This document shows, one piece after another, positions 50,350 to 62,400 of a stretch of 64,000 nt of DNA. Position 1 is the first letter of the stretch, and every line of letters starts with the position of its first letter. A program made the translations under genes and the position numbers. Under the pieces are notes generated by a model. It was not told the origin of the DNA, made no database searches, and saw only the letters and a program-made list of their open reading frames with translations. Origin of the DNA: Echinococcus granulosus (lineage: Eukaryota > Platyhelminthes > Cestoda > Cyclophyllidea > Taeniidae); assembly GCF_000524195.1 (NCBI RefSeq), contig NW_020170384.1, positions 185,198 to 249,197 of the forward strand, given 5' to 3'.

Positions 50350-50740
50350 CCTACTGGATCTAAATTTTCGTCTAGTATGGGAACTGATTTCGGGGACAGA
50401 GTATGTACTGGCCACATGCTTGTCCATAGATAGTTGCGGAACACTGGATGAAAAGCATCGTTACGCAGTTTTGTGAGGATAGAGTTTATGTGTAAGACGC
50501 TGGTGGTTTATTCCTCGGTATTGGTGAGGCGCGACTTTTAAACTTCTGAATTTGCCTTCTTGTATCTCGCTGGATGGGCTGGCCTCCGGGCCATGCCAGT
50601 AGCCCGGACAACTTCTCTATGCTGAATGTATATATTCTGCCCGAGTTTTGTGTCTTCTCTTGTCTTCAGGGAAGTCTCAGGACGCTACATTGGTGGCAGA
50701 GAAAGGTGAACCCGATCCTAAAGGACAGGTATCCTGTTTT
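50350..50740 (+). repeat. LTR-like repeat, copy f, with a primer-binding-site-like sequence
   Basis: This is the best-preserved copy: GATTTCGGGGACAGAG, GGCCTCCGGGCCATGCCAGT, TGAATGTATATATTCTGCCC, GTCTTCAGGGAAGTCTCAGG and ACGCTACA. Directly after the shared end comes TGGTGGCAGAGAAAGGTGAA. Such a TGG-starting stretch next to an LTR's CA end is the usual form of a tRNA primer-binding site in LTR retrotransposons. Class is not determined. Confidence 0.6.
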
Positions 50741-50799
50741 TCACTTCTGCGTGACAAACCTTAGTGGAGCGGAAGAAGTACATATGCTACGGATAGGAG

Positions 50800-51160
50800 A
50801 ATGGTAATGATATCTAATAGGATGGTTGAAGTTGACGTCTACCTTCGGTTTCTATCCCAGTCCCGTGTTCTGCAGAAAAGCTATTAACAACTGAAGCGAT
50901 ACTAGCCGTGAACCGTCTGGAAATTTCGTTACAGACTTCCCCTACCCTCTGAAGTGGGAGCAACGTGGCGAGGAAGAACAAACTCGAAACCCCCCATGGA
51001 CCTGCTAGTGTTCCTACATTTATCCATGGACAGGCATAGTGGCCAGCATAATTCCCCATTCCTGAATCAAGTTTCCAAACCGGACGAAAGTCAAGATCTA
51101 CTTAAGTTGCTAAGAGGGATCAGTGACGTTGAGGTTAAGTATGTCCCCAGCTGAAAGCTA
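50800..51160 (+). mobile_element. Probable internal (leader or gag-side) remnant of the LTR element
   Basis: It lies downstream of copy f. TATCCCAGTCCCGTGTTCTG and the bases that follow recur inverted at about 51560-51625, so both belong to one element family. No reverse transcriptase, protease or integrase motif is visible. Confidence 0.35.
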
Positions 51161-51169
51161 ATTTGGTGA

Positions 51170-51420
51170 CTGGCAGGGCCGGGTTGCGAGTGTTTCTTTA
51201 CAGCACCGACTACGTTCTAATGGCTGACGCGAGAAGTTGACCTTCGGGGGCGCCAAGGATGACGCTCAAAAGAGGAAAGAGGCTATGTAATACGATGCCA
51301 GTTTATCCCTCGCGCCATACCAGTAGCCCAAACACCCTCTTTATGCTGAATATATATGTCCTGCCCGAGTATTGTGTCTTCTTTCGTCTTCAGGGAAGTC
51401 TCGGGACGCTACATATGAGC
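51170..51420 (+). repeat. LTR-like repeat remnant, copy g
   Basis: CGCCATACCAGTAGCCCAAA, CTTTATGCTGAATATATATG, TCCTGCCCGAGTATTGTG and TTCAGGGAAGTCTCGGGACG, ending in CTACA. It is very close to copy f in order and spacing. The sequence following it differs from that after copy f. Confidence 0.6.
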
Positions 51421-51499
51421 CTGTTCCTTGCTGTCAGTTTGTTCTCACTTCAGAGCTGCCCAGCCATATCTATCTAGAGGAGATGTCGAGTTTTCATAC

Positions 51500-51760
51500 A
51501 TCTGATATCTTCTTACTGGTATGGTAAGCAGCTCCATAATAAAACTTATCTGGATGATATATGACCAGTGTCATTTCCGTTGTCAACCTTTCCTGCGGAG
51601 CACGGGACCGGAGTAGTATCTGAGAACAAGCGTAATTTCTGGGGTTTCTGTAATGGGTCGTCACTGATTCTCCTATCTATGGCATATACTCACCTTCCAC
51701 CCAGCTGAGGATTTTCACCCAGAAGTAGGAATAAGGATAGATGTGCTTTAAGATAGTGGG
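51500..51760 (-). repeat. Inverted piece of the same LTR-like element's internal region
   Basis: GCGGAGCACGGGACCGGAG and ATTCTCCTATCTATGGCATA are reverse-complement matches to 50.79-50.90 kb. This shows a head-to-head arrangement or a second insertion. Confidence 0.4.
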
Positions 51761-52393
51761 TGGCTACTAGTTTGCGTTTTGTATTTTTGAGATACACCAC
51801 TGATAAAGAGAATATTTTTTAAATAATTGTTCGATGCGCCCTCAACTAAGCAAAAGGAGGTACAATGTAAATTTTGTTTTAACTACCTAAGAAGGAGCAG
51901 GATGGCTGGACCCAATCGACTTTATCCCCCGTGTACGTGCTGGCCGGTTGTCGAGTTGTCTTTTCACGCGGCACTCTTGGCTTTCTTTCATAAGTCTCAT
52001 GCCCCATTCCCACTACTAATTAGTTTTCGAAGTTTTGTACTGCCTTATTTCTGAAAGCTGCTGTCTCTTCCGTGTTTTTACGCATCTATATCACTTTCTA
52101 CCTGAAGGTATGTCACGCCAAACATTGCGCTTGCGTAATTCTCCACTTCTTTCATTTGGGCACTAATCGTTCACACTGTATGTTTGGTACCATCATTTTC
52201 AAACTACGGCATTCCTTAGATTTTAGTGTCATGTATAAGTGATGTTAAACTGCTCGGAGCTACTTATGCGGAAGTTTGTTATTCTACCTAGATAAGTTCG
52301 CTTCACACGGTCATGTTTTTAACCGATCTCCTTTATGCTTATCTTTTGCAACAACATTCTCTTAATTTGTTGAATTATTTCCTTTAGTAATTA

Positions 52394-53142
52394 ATGAGCC
52401 TCAAGAACGCACTGCGCGAGTTGTCATTACCTCTGGATGCGGAGGAAATCAATGTTAAAAAGACGAGAACAAAGAAGGAAGGTATCCTTTATCAGCGCAA
52501 CATACTTTAGAGTCTAGTTGATGGGCGCAAGTATGGACAAGTTAGACTGCAGAGGAATCAGCGTCATCAGCAAAACTCAAGGAAGAATAAGTCATGGAAA
52601 CAATTTGTCTCCAGCGTTGGTAAGTTCGTGTTGTCTTCACCTACATATTGGTTCGTAAATGAGCAGCCTTCTTTGCGAGGTTGTATCCTTCGAGACTTGG
52701 ATTTTTGCTGCTTACCAAGGCCCTTGCTTCTTCCATGGTTTCACATCTGTTCATGATAAGGAGATTCACTGCACATTTTCTTGTATTTACTTATTGATCT
52801 TTCTACCTATCTTGGAAAATCGTAATAGAAATCACAATACAGATTATGTTTTGAACTAATTGTAGCGTTAGTGATTAAATGTAATCATTGTATACAATGC
52901 TTCAGCCGTTAATGACTTTAGGTTTAAAGGCTCCAAAAAAACATAGCTCAAAAGAGGTGACCAGGGGAAGCATTGGACCGCGCGAGGACTTGGTGAACCT
53001 GGGCAAATCGATACTGCGCTCCCGGCGAAAGCTGCTGGCTCCTGGACCGCCGCCGCAGGTGCAGCCAAAGCCCAAGAGTCTTTTCCAGGAGAAAGACTTC
53101 AAGGAACTCAGTCAAGATTTGCGTACTTTGTTTTGTTCGTAA
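52394..53142 (+). CDS. RPS19BP1: Small basic protein resembling AROS / RPS19BP1, 136 aa
   Basis: AROS is a small nucleolar protein that binds ribosomal protein S19 and, in mammals, the deacetylase SIRT1. Three exons fit: 52394-52481 (ATG AGC CTC), 52518-52619 and 52922-53142 (stop TAA). They total 411 nt in phase. Intron 1 is 36 nt. The product is rich in Lys, Arg and Gln, with KKTRTKKE near the start, a basic centre (RNQRHQQNSRKNKSWKQF), LVNLGKSILRSRRKLL, and the end SLFQEKDFKELSQDL. That end aligns with the human AROS C-terminus around FTEEDFQKFQQEYF. The human protein is also about 136 aa. The match is short and from memory, so the family call is moderate; the gene structure itself is better supported. 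Confidence 0.58.
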
Positions 53143-54047
53143 TTGTGATGGGTTGCAAATACTGTACAGCTACCTATACACAAAGCCTTTCATGTTTACT
53201 GCTGAGCTGGGTCTGGTGAGGTTAAACTGTCATCTTCAGAAGACCTAGGCAAAGTTGGAACGAATCATGGGATCAGGTTATGCACGTCCTGGGCATTACT
53301 GTACAGCCATCGTGTAGTCTTATTTGCAAAGTGGCTATTTCTGTGTGAGGTTAGACGAAATAATCTACAGGTACATGTTTGCGTGGCGTGCACAATGACT
53401 TTGGTTTGTGCCTAGGTAACAGTAGCCTAACAAGTTCATGACTCGATAAACCGGTGAACGGTCTGATCCGCCTTTTAAAGAAGTACATTTACATTGGGGT
53501 GAAATTAGCCTCAACGGCGTTTTTATCGAGTGCGCGCATAAACCCAGGTAGTGGTTACATGTAGATCGTAAGCTAGGTAATGGCTTGTCAATGGGAGAGT
53601 TAGCGAAGATGGGCTTACGGTCGCGCACGGCGGACCTTCCGTTGTAGTTGCATCAGGAGTGGGGGGAGTTTGTCAGCGGAGGCCTCTTCTGGTGTCCCCT
53701 GACTTGACCGCTTTGGGTGGCGTAAAAGTAGAGTACGTCAACGATTGACCGAAATAAATATGAATTTATCAGCAATCATAATACTAAAGTGACGTTGACT
53801 ACCGCCTGGGTCTATCCTTGTGTCTACTTGGTTGCAGTGTTGGAGACACATTCTCTTTGTAGAAAATCGTGATGCCGGTGAGGAGTTTACGCGCACGGTG
53901 TTCTAAGCCTTTTTGATATTAGTTTGAAACTGAATTATTAAAACGTCACAGATCAAAGTTGGTCAGTAAAGTACGATGGCTGGCCACCATCGATGTGTGG
54001 TTGCTTTGAGGCTTAACTTTCAGATTAGTCAATAGAACTGTGTCTTT
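53143..54047. other. Convergent intergenic region between the AROS-like and PIBF1 genes
   Basis: No gene is visible. The first 100 bases (GGGTTGCAAATACTG followed by TACACAAAGCCT) resemble part of a MAP3K intron near 6.85 kb. The stretch 53360-53720 is GC-richer and looks like an old insertion of unknown type. The 3' ends of both flanking genes should lie here. Confidence 0.45.
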
Positions 54048-57000
54048 TTAATTATATGAACCAGAAAAATAAAGGTGAGGCGTGCAGCCACAGACCTCGA
54101 AATAGATCTTCAGATCGGAGATCATGGCATTGTGTTCCATCACGATGTTCTTGGTGCAGTCGTAGAGTCTGCGCAGCTTGCTTTCCAGTTTACGCTTGGT
54201 CGTTTGGAGGTCAGTGATACGGGAATCCCGTGCTACAAGTGCGGACGCCAGGCAATTCGTTGGCTTATCTGTGTTGGCTAACAGTTCAGATAGGCGCTTC
54301 ACTTCGTCTTCAGCCGTCTAAAATATTCGGCGTCGAATGGTAAATGTCCCGCTTCGGATTTCCACTAAGTCAATTGAACTGGATGTGGTTGATTACACCA
54401 TGTTGTGTACTGATTCGAATTACAGTTATACAAAGTAATGAACAATCTACAGATTGAGTTTGACTCAAATTATATATTCTACGCCTCCAAAGTCTCGCCT
54501 ATCTTATACTAGTATAAATGCTAACTTTAAAATCTTGCGCCGCAGCAGAGAACTTTAGATACGAATTAGTAAATGCTTCTTAGTAATATGAGTGGCCAAA
54601 GTTTGTAATAATTATTGTATCACGTAGAACTTATACCGTAGAGGAAAATGGTAGCAAAAAAGAGAGAGGACGTGGCGGGAAATGACATCTGATTTGGAAG
54701 ACCCCATACTTTTGTGTAGTGTAAGCCATTGTTCTTGACGGAATGTGAGCAGAATCGAGTAGGCCTTTAGCATTAATCCATAAAATACTAAAACGAACCA
54801 CAGGGTTGTGCTGCTCACCTCTGTCACAAAAGTGGGATAAACTAAGACAGACATCGAAACAAGATTAAAATAAGGTAGGCCATAAAGTATGCTGGCTGGA
54901 TAATATCAATTAGCTGGCAGTTCTAGTATCAAAATAATGCTTCCAATGCCGAGAGCTCAGTAGAAGTAGAACAAAGACCAAAAATCTACAAGGAACATCA
55001 CCGATATTTAAACTGAGACAAATTTGTAACGCATTCGGATACTACTCTGATGACCCATCATTAGGAATATGCGGCACGCACTCAAAAACCGAATCAGAGT
55101 CAGCAGCGCATTAACTAACCTTTCCACTTCACGTAAAAACTCACTTTGCTAGATTGCATTCTTTACGACTCAGATCCTACCGCTCTAGCTTTTTATTCCT
55201 TCAACTCTCACAACTTTAGGCAAATTATAGACACATTGGGGGGCGGTCAACATAACAGCTCCACCTTAAGGTTCATCCGCAGTTCTTTGTTTTCAGTCTC
55301 AAGGGAGCGCCGCACCTCTTCAGATTTGGCAAGCTGACGAGAAATTTTGACACAGTGCTCTAAACGCCTCGAAGCCAGAGTGGGAAGCAAGGGCTTTCCG
55401 TCGCTTTTCGACAAGCTAAAGTGGTGAAGCAACGCTTCCGAGCCCTCCCCCTTCTCCATCATCCCAGTGGACGCGAAGTTCTCGATAGCTCGGTCCAACT
55501 CCGCCTCAACCTGTTCATATGCTGCTAACTTGCGCGAGGCCACGGCCAACTGCACTTCCATTCGAGACAATTCCGCTTTTCGTGAGGCGTCCATCTGGAT
55601 TTGACAAGAGAACAAGCCTTCTTTCATGTGTATATACTCAATAAGATTACTCTAGAGGTAAGACTATCCGGATAATCCTACATTGTGAACCAAAGTGGTT
55701 GCAAAATCACACTGACATTTTCTGCAGATCAGTTATTAAACGCTCCTCATTTACATGCCCACCCTAACTAGTCTTTCCCTAAACTCAGTTTGCCATGTAC
55801 GTAACACCATATCTATTAAAACAAGAAGTAGCTACTACTGCCTCATGTACACTGAATATCGACAAAGTTGCTAGTAAAAGGTTTCGCAACGCAATAACTT
55901 TTATTCAAATTTGCCTATCAAAGTGGTCAAAGTGGAAAAACAAAGCAAGTAATCAATTAATCGATAAGTATGCGATAATACAGACTTACACAATCTTTAG
56001 TTCGAAAAAGATTGGTCTGGAACCAAATTTTCCTGCAAAACTACAGCCAGTTTTTAAAACACAGCTTAGTTAATCCACCAATCCATATAAGCGTTGCTTT
56101 TTGAAGCAGAAAATAAATGCCAAAATATTTTGTGAAAAAGTGAGGATTCATATGAAAAACCTCATAGATAGCTTTTGAAGCGGCCTCAAACTTTGCATTC
56201 AGTCGCTCCACTTGACGAAGGGCATCATTGCGGGCAGCGCAGGCAGCATTCAGCTGTACTTCCAAACTGACAACACGTGTCTTCGTGAGGATATCGGGCC
56301 GGTGACTGAAAAGACGAAGCTCATGATCAGGCTTTGTATAGAGACTAGGCACTTCTTCTCGGAAACGCCTCATCTCCATTTCAGTATTCTGAAGTCGCTG
56401 ATGTAGTGCGTTCTGCTCCCTACGAAGGTGGTCCAACTCATTCAGAACCTCGACTCTTTCTCCTTCTAGACGAGGTTCTGATTTCTGGGTCAAAAATGAT
56501 AATACCATGGCCTAAATCGGACTGTCTACTCAAATTTAAAAAAAATGTTTTCTGTTTCTCTTTGCGGACCTCATAATATCCTATCTAATACCATGTATAA
56601 CGTATCCAAAAGGAGCACCTTTTAAAGCAAACTTTGTTGATCGGAGCATACACGTAATTTCACAATCGATGTCAAACGCATCGAACAAGTTTAATGCTAC
56701 GATAAGCGTAGAAACATTAAACTAACCTTTGTAGCAACAAAAGGTCTTTTAAGTAATGTGAATTTAAGACAAATTTGCAACTGCCCGTCATTTTATTGAC
56801 AGCTTAACTCGGGACGTTAGTAAAGGACAGCGAGCTCTTGATCTTAAGCATGTTCACGATAACGTTCATTCACTAAATACATAAGAACAGCATAGAGGCA
56901 CAAAAACTAATATTAAATAGAAATATCGTCCCACAACTACCACATCTAGGAAGACCTTAGTAGCACGAAAAAAGCATGGGAGATTGTAAAAAATGCAAAT

Positions 57001-58386
57001 TACGCACATATAGTTGTTCGAAAGGACCCATGGACAATCCGTTTCCACGTGATTCCTGAAATATACTCAATTCATCTTGCAAAGTTTGTTGCATTTTTTC
57101 TGCTTCTACAGCCCTTGCTGGTGCAGCTGAATGCTCATTCTTGGCTTTCATCAACTCCTCCTTCAGTTCCTTATTTGTTTTCTCCAGTGCTTCATATTTT
57201 TCCAATAACACAGAAGGCTGCTATCAATAAACCAAACAGCATTCACCAATGAAATCATCTGTGAAGCAACCAAATTAGGTGCACTGTTGAAATAAACTAT
57301 ATATATTTCCAGACTACAAGCAATACCAGAGTATTCGTCGTTTATAATTTGTATTTGCTGAAGCTATTAAGTAATAAAATGCATACCAAATTTAACTGTA
57401 AAAAAACTTGTTTAAACACAAAAAAGTAACAAAATCTTTTTGGTTAATTGCAAACACACCTGTTTATTAAGATCACTGTTATCCCGTCCCACAAAGGATA
57501 TCTGTTTTCCAAATGATAAACCTTCATTCTTGATAAAAAAAACGTCTTCTGTTTGTGTCAATGCAGTCTTCGTAGCATAAAAAGCCGTCATTTTGTCTAT
57601 TTGAGTGTACTAAAGGCGTAAACCGTATTCATAGTAATGTTGCATTGTAAGAAAACCACGTGCAAGTTAGTACAAGAGCATGAATTTCGTGATTTGATAA
57701 AGTCTATTAACGTTACTTATTCTTAGGGCAAATTTTAGGCAACTATATATGGCTGTGAATGGAAATCCTTGAAGTGGGTTTCCAGAATCATATTCTACAA
57801 GAAATGCTCGTAAAGTTCTAGCCTGCAAAATCAAAACCATCTTATGCAATAGTAGCACGTCCAACAAAAACGATTCCAGTTTACTTGGCCTTGGTAGCCG
57901 TGTTCAGAGTGACCCAAATCACAGATGGGTGTGCCCATGCAAGAATTTAACCAGGTGCACAAGCCAAAATCAATAAGACTTCAAAAAATGACGACGCTTA
58001 AAGAAGGTAGCGTGCGCCTTATAGGTCTCGTGTGGCTAAAAACAATTCAAGCTGACTTTAATATTACCACCTCTTTGGAACAAATAAGATCAATATACTT
58101 GGTAGGGATAAAACAACGTTATTTAAAAAATGATAAAACACAACTATTTCTAGGCTCTTACATGTTTCAAATTTTGCATCACAGCAGATTCGGTCTTCAG
58201 TTTTTTAATTTCCATATCTTTCTCTAAGACTTTAATCGATAGCATTTTAATGTCATGCTGAAGTTTCCCAATACTGGAGGAGTTTGTCCTTTCTGAATGT
58301 TCCGAATCATCATAAGTTCCCAAAATATCCTTAGATGTTTCACAGATTTCAATGGGATCTGTGTCAGATGGACTACTCGATTTCAT
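54048..58386 (-). CDS. PIBF1: PIBF1-type coiled-coil protein (centriolar satellite component)
   Basis: PIBF1 (also CEP90) is a long coiled-coil protein of centriolar satellites and basal bodies, needed for cilium formation. Exons in minus order: 58162-58386 (ATG at 58386), 57717-57822, 57460-57609, 57008-57220, 56161-56484, 55265-55594, and 54048-54317 (stop TAA; a GTCTGT donor at 54095 is an alternative end). Matches in family order: LRAFLVEYDSGNPLQGFPF aligns with the human LRDFELTEEQY...FPEDQL stretch; EKTNKELKEELMKAKNEH; MEVQLAVASRKLAAYEQVEA; SRRLEHCVKISRQLAKSE, which aligns with human KRRLKQSVHLARRVLQLE; and ARDSRITDLQTTKRKLESKL, which aligns with RQRDSKIDSLTESIAQLE. The 57717/57609 junction is out of phase with the splice sites I chose, and exons between 57.0 and 56.5 kb and between 55.2 and 54.4 kb are probably missing. 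The product is shorter than the human 757 aa. Confidence 0.8.
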
Positions 58387-59405
58387 TAAAGTGTTTCCGA
58401 TAGTAACACAACAAACTTGTATAAAGCAGTACTAACCCAACGATTAAAACAACTAATTTCTACCTGTCATTTTATCTGATCACTTAATGCAAGTGATGCA
58501 GCGAAGTCATTTTTCTGGTAAAGTTATATGACGTCTTTCAACAACAAGGTTGTCACTTTCACAACCCAGAAACGGTTTTTGTGTGCGAACGTAATTGTCA
58601 CCGCAGGCCTAACAAAAGAAGCTTCTTGTTCCCAAACAACTACAAGGAGTTATTTTGCTGCCGTGTCACAACGCTGACACGCACTGAGCGACACCCCAAG
58701 CTCCACGAGCAGATTTGGGGACGCCCACCCAACCCCAGCCTCTCAGGGAAAAGTATTCTACTCATGGCAAAGCAGTACAGCAGAAATGAGGAGTTGCAGA
58801 GTTAGGAAACACGAGATAAGTCGTGTTTACCGCGAAACGTTCACAAGGGCAAGGATTACAGGAAGTGAGGGGAACTCTCTACCAAGGGAGGAAAGAATGA
58901 GAAAAAAGATACATAATACGGACCGTTTATGCAATCGAATAATGTATTGCCAGAACACAGCCGGAATTTCACTCAACAGCGCTGCTATGTAACTGCATTG
59001 AAGCCAACTGACTCTGAATCTAAAGAAAACAAAATTATGGCATTCATCTGGTCACAGCTAAGGAATGGGAATGAATTCGACAGATTTGAGTCCTGAAATC
59101 CAGGCTTAGAACCCTAGAGCGCGGTAAATCAATTTATACTAAACGGTAGCATGATGATGCTTTGCAACACTGCAGTAATCAAACAATAAGAACCAGAAGA
59201 TACGGCGATCTACTGAAGACAGGATCCATACATTATGCTAAATAAACTATTGAATCGAAGAAAAACATATTTTGGAAAGTCAGCAATTAGAATTGCGGAG
59301 ATTTGCAGGCTTCAACGAAGCTATGTAAAAGTAAGTCAAAGAATCACCATGAACGTACTCGGAGTTCGTTTACTGAAAAAAAAACCAACGAAGTATTAAT
59401 AGGTA
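58387..59405. other. Intergenic region upstream of PIBF1
   Basis: It separates two minus-strand genes. The part near 58570-58760 is richer in GC (CACCCCAAGCTCCACG) and may hold the PIBF1 promoter, but I see no defined element. Plus-strand ORFs at 58581-58992 have no family features. Confidence 0.45.
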
Positions 59406-62400
59406 TCAAAATAAACAGCGAATGATTCTAGAATTCGGAAGCAACAACGATGAAGCACTTGTTATCAATCCTTCTAAATCTGCTTTTCCCTAAAAGTAGC
59501 GAAATAGAGAGCAGGAAGGAAGATTATACCTGAGCAAGATAGGATTGTTGAGCGGAGGAGTTGAGGGCAGAGGTGGGGTTGGCGGCAGCAGTCTGGGAGG
59601 AGATCCACTGCTGATGCAAGAACTCTGGACCTCCAGTCGCTGGTGAGATGCCCGAGGTGGTGGCTGCCATTGTGAGCGAATCCATCCACTGCGTTGGAGG
59701 CTGCAGATGTGGGAGAGGGGAATGAAGTATTAGCTTCTGGACAACTGTATCCACAGTTGAGTAAAGATTAAAATTGCTATCCTGATGTTACGCGCCACAA
59801 TCCAGCCCAGGAAACCGTTATTTCGGGAATTAAAAACAATAAAAACGATCGGTAGCATTGCTTCACAAAACACAACGTGAAAGAATTAAGGAACAGTATT
59901 AGTAAGCACAATCTGGAAGTGTCGCGACATGTAATGAGCGCGCAGTCAGAAGATAATTAAGATCCATGGCAGACAACGTCAATCACGCACATGGAAGGTA
60001 ATAGTCAAACTCAGAATAGGTATCACCTAAAAAATCGCCTGACTTTTTCAAGTAAATCCTATGGGAAGTGATAATGGCGCCTACACACAAATTAAAAAAT
60101 AGAAGATAAACTTATCAGCAACAGTGCCGTTTCACTTCTAATAGTATAAACGAAACACTTTGTGTCACCAACATATAAGCGATGGTGGCATGAGGAACTA
60201 TTTGACAAAAAGCACCCATTTTGCGGACAGTCACATGTTAATGTAAATACAATTTATATAAACAAAAGTAGACGTATCTCCGAAGAATTTAGCTTAAGTT
60301 CATGGAGGCAAAAAACGTCGTGACTAAAACGGTAAAACAGATAGGGGATAAAAACAAAAAGAACAAACATTGGTTGTTTTAGTCTGTGCCAGTCATGTGT
60401 CTACATCACACTAACAGTCGGACGGATATGACAACACACCACCCCATCCCAACCCCTCAAAGACAAGCGGATTGCCATATAAAAAGGTCAGAACATGTGA
60501 GCTTTGGTAAAATAGCATACCGGTGACGTGTACTGTGACACGCCATTCTGGAAAAAATCCAGACCAATGAGGTCTGAAGAAGTGGGTGCCTTCTCAGTCT
60601 GAACTAAATTCCGGTCAAAGACAATCGGCGAGACTGGAGGTGGGTACATAGGAGGTGATTGGTTGAATGAAGCAGACACACCGAACATCGAAGCCATGGA
60701 CGCTCTGTTCTGAACTGTAAATAAGAAAACATTCACTTCTAGTACATTCAAAGCAGAACGAAAGGAATACAGACCCCAAGACAACGAGAGGAGGACTTTC
60801 GAAAAACTTTACGAGGGTTCCAGATAAAGTCGCCGAGATGATCTCAGTTCCTAAGTCACAAAATCCATAGATTGAATTTAGCATGTAAAATATCATCCAA
60901 AACTGCATCGTATTACTGCCTACTACACGAAAAAGCAATGATTCACAGGTAGTAGTTCATATGATGAACTGTAATAGCACGATATTTTCTACGATGGCCT
61001 AATGAGGAATAGGTTTTAACTGTTTTGGGAAATAACTACGCAACAAAATGGGATAAATGGAGTGAACGTAGTGGTACAGCCCAGGATCAATTAAAATCAC
61101 ATTCAAATGTACTGACAACGCCTCCAATTCGCTTGAAGCACCTTGAAAACTGACCATTTGGATGAACCAGGCTCGGTGAGAGGAGTCCGCCACCCGCACC
61201 AACGGGTTTGGAGAGGGCGTAGAGGGCGAGAATAGACTCCTTGGTAGGGCGCTGCCCCTCAACGCTGCCCATCTCTCCCGTCGGAGGCTGAGATACCTCA
61301 CCGAAGTTGATCCCAACGAGGTCTGCACTGAAAGCGCCGGACTGAAAAGACCATCGTATAACAGTGGGGGTAATGCGCTATCCATTGTTTTAACCTATTA
61401 AAACCTATTTTACCGCGGAAAATAGTGTTATAGTGCGATAATGGATTTGCAGTTTCCATCACTTAAAACGGAGGAATTCATTTCATATTTGTGATGGACT
61501 AGCTTTAAATTCCTGTTTAAGATGCTAGACGTGCCAAAGCTTTGCCCCAGATACTTAACTAAAATCATTGCATGAGAAACTGAATTTTCGACGGCAGTCA
61601 ATGCCCATTGTGAATTTTTGGGTCAGCATATCCAGCGCCATAAGGCGCTAAACTGATCCACGGCGTCAGCACCTGACGAAAGCCACTGGTGGAATCGACA
61701 ATGGGCTCCACCTGAATATCCTATTCTAGCAGGTATCAAGACGCCTAAAAATGACCAATTTTTGCGTGGGCAATGGCTGATTGGAAATGCATTAAAAAAT
61801 TTCATGAACCTGGCTGTGCGTAATGTATCGAGTTTTGGTAGAACTACTTCTTAGCTAAAGTGGACTGTTAATACCAAGCTCCAATAACAAAAAAGGCATT
61901 TAAAAATAAGGTACAGCCGAAACGGTAAATAAAAACCTACTCAATCAATATAGAGAAGTAGTCTAGCGGTCAAGATAGTGGAAGGCTTTTAAAGTCTGAT
62001 GCAAGATCGCTCCTGCATTTACTAAAATGCAGGCAATGCGGTCAGTATTTGGTCGAGACCAATGAAATGCCTTACATATGCGGCGAAAATAAAAAGTGGG
62101 AAAGGTTCCATCGAAACAGAACAAACATAGTCTTCCTTAATCCAGGTGTAAATGGGGCCAAGATAAAGTGGGTATAACGGAAGGTTTTGGTTACACAATT
62201 TGGACCCTTTAAAGGAAAGTCAGGTTTGATTTTCACAACTACAGAATAATAAAACACCCACGCAAGGAATGCGTGGCAGATATCTAATGAGACAACGTTT
62301 GGCAACATTTCACCATGCACCAGAGTAGGCAGTCTCGGAGCGACGGGCAATGGAATGGAAATTTTGCCCTTGTGTAGTCGGGCATTACTGCTATTTGATG

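Larger units (their letters stand above)
45962..52393. other. Intergenic region, repeat-rich in its right half
   Basis: No gene is supported. 46.0-49.8 kb is AT-rich with only short ORFs; the ORF at 48308-48515 is the most protein-like. 49.9-51.8 kb holds several LTR-like remnants in both orientations. ATTAAA at about 46087 is a possible polyadenylation signal for the SLC1 gene. Confidence 0.5.

Noticed and set aside
50954..51154. 66-codon ORF as a retroelement gag gene
   Set aside because: It lies in the expected place after the LTR-like copy but has no zinc-knuckle or other gag/pol motif, and it overlaps sequence repeated in inverted form. I kept it only as an internal remnant.
61950..62058. 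Functional lysine or suppressor tRNA gene
   Set aside because: The A box is good, but the acceptor stem, anticodon stem and B box cannot be formed at proper distances.
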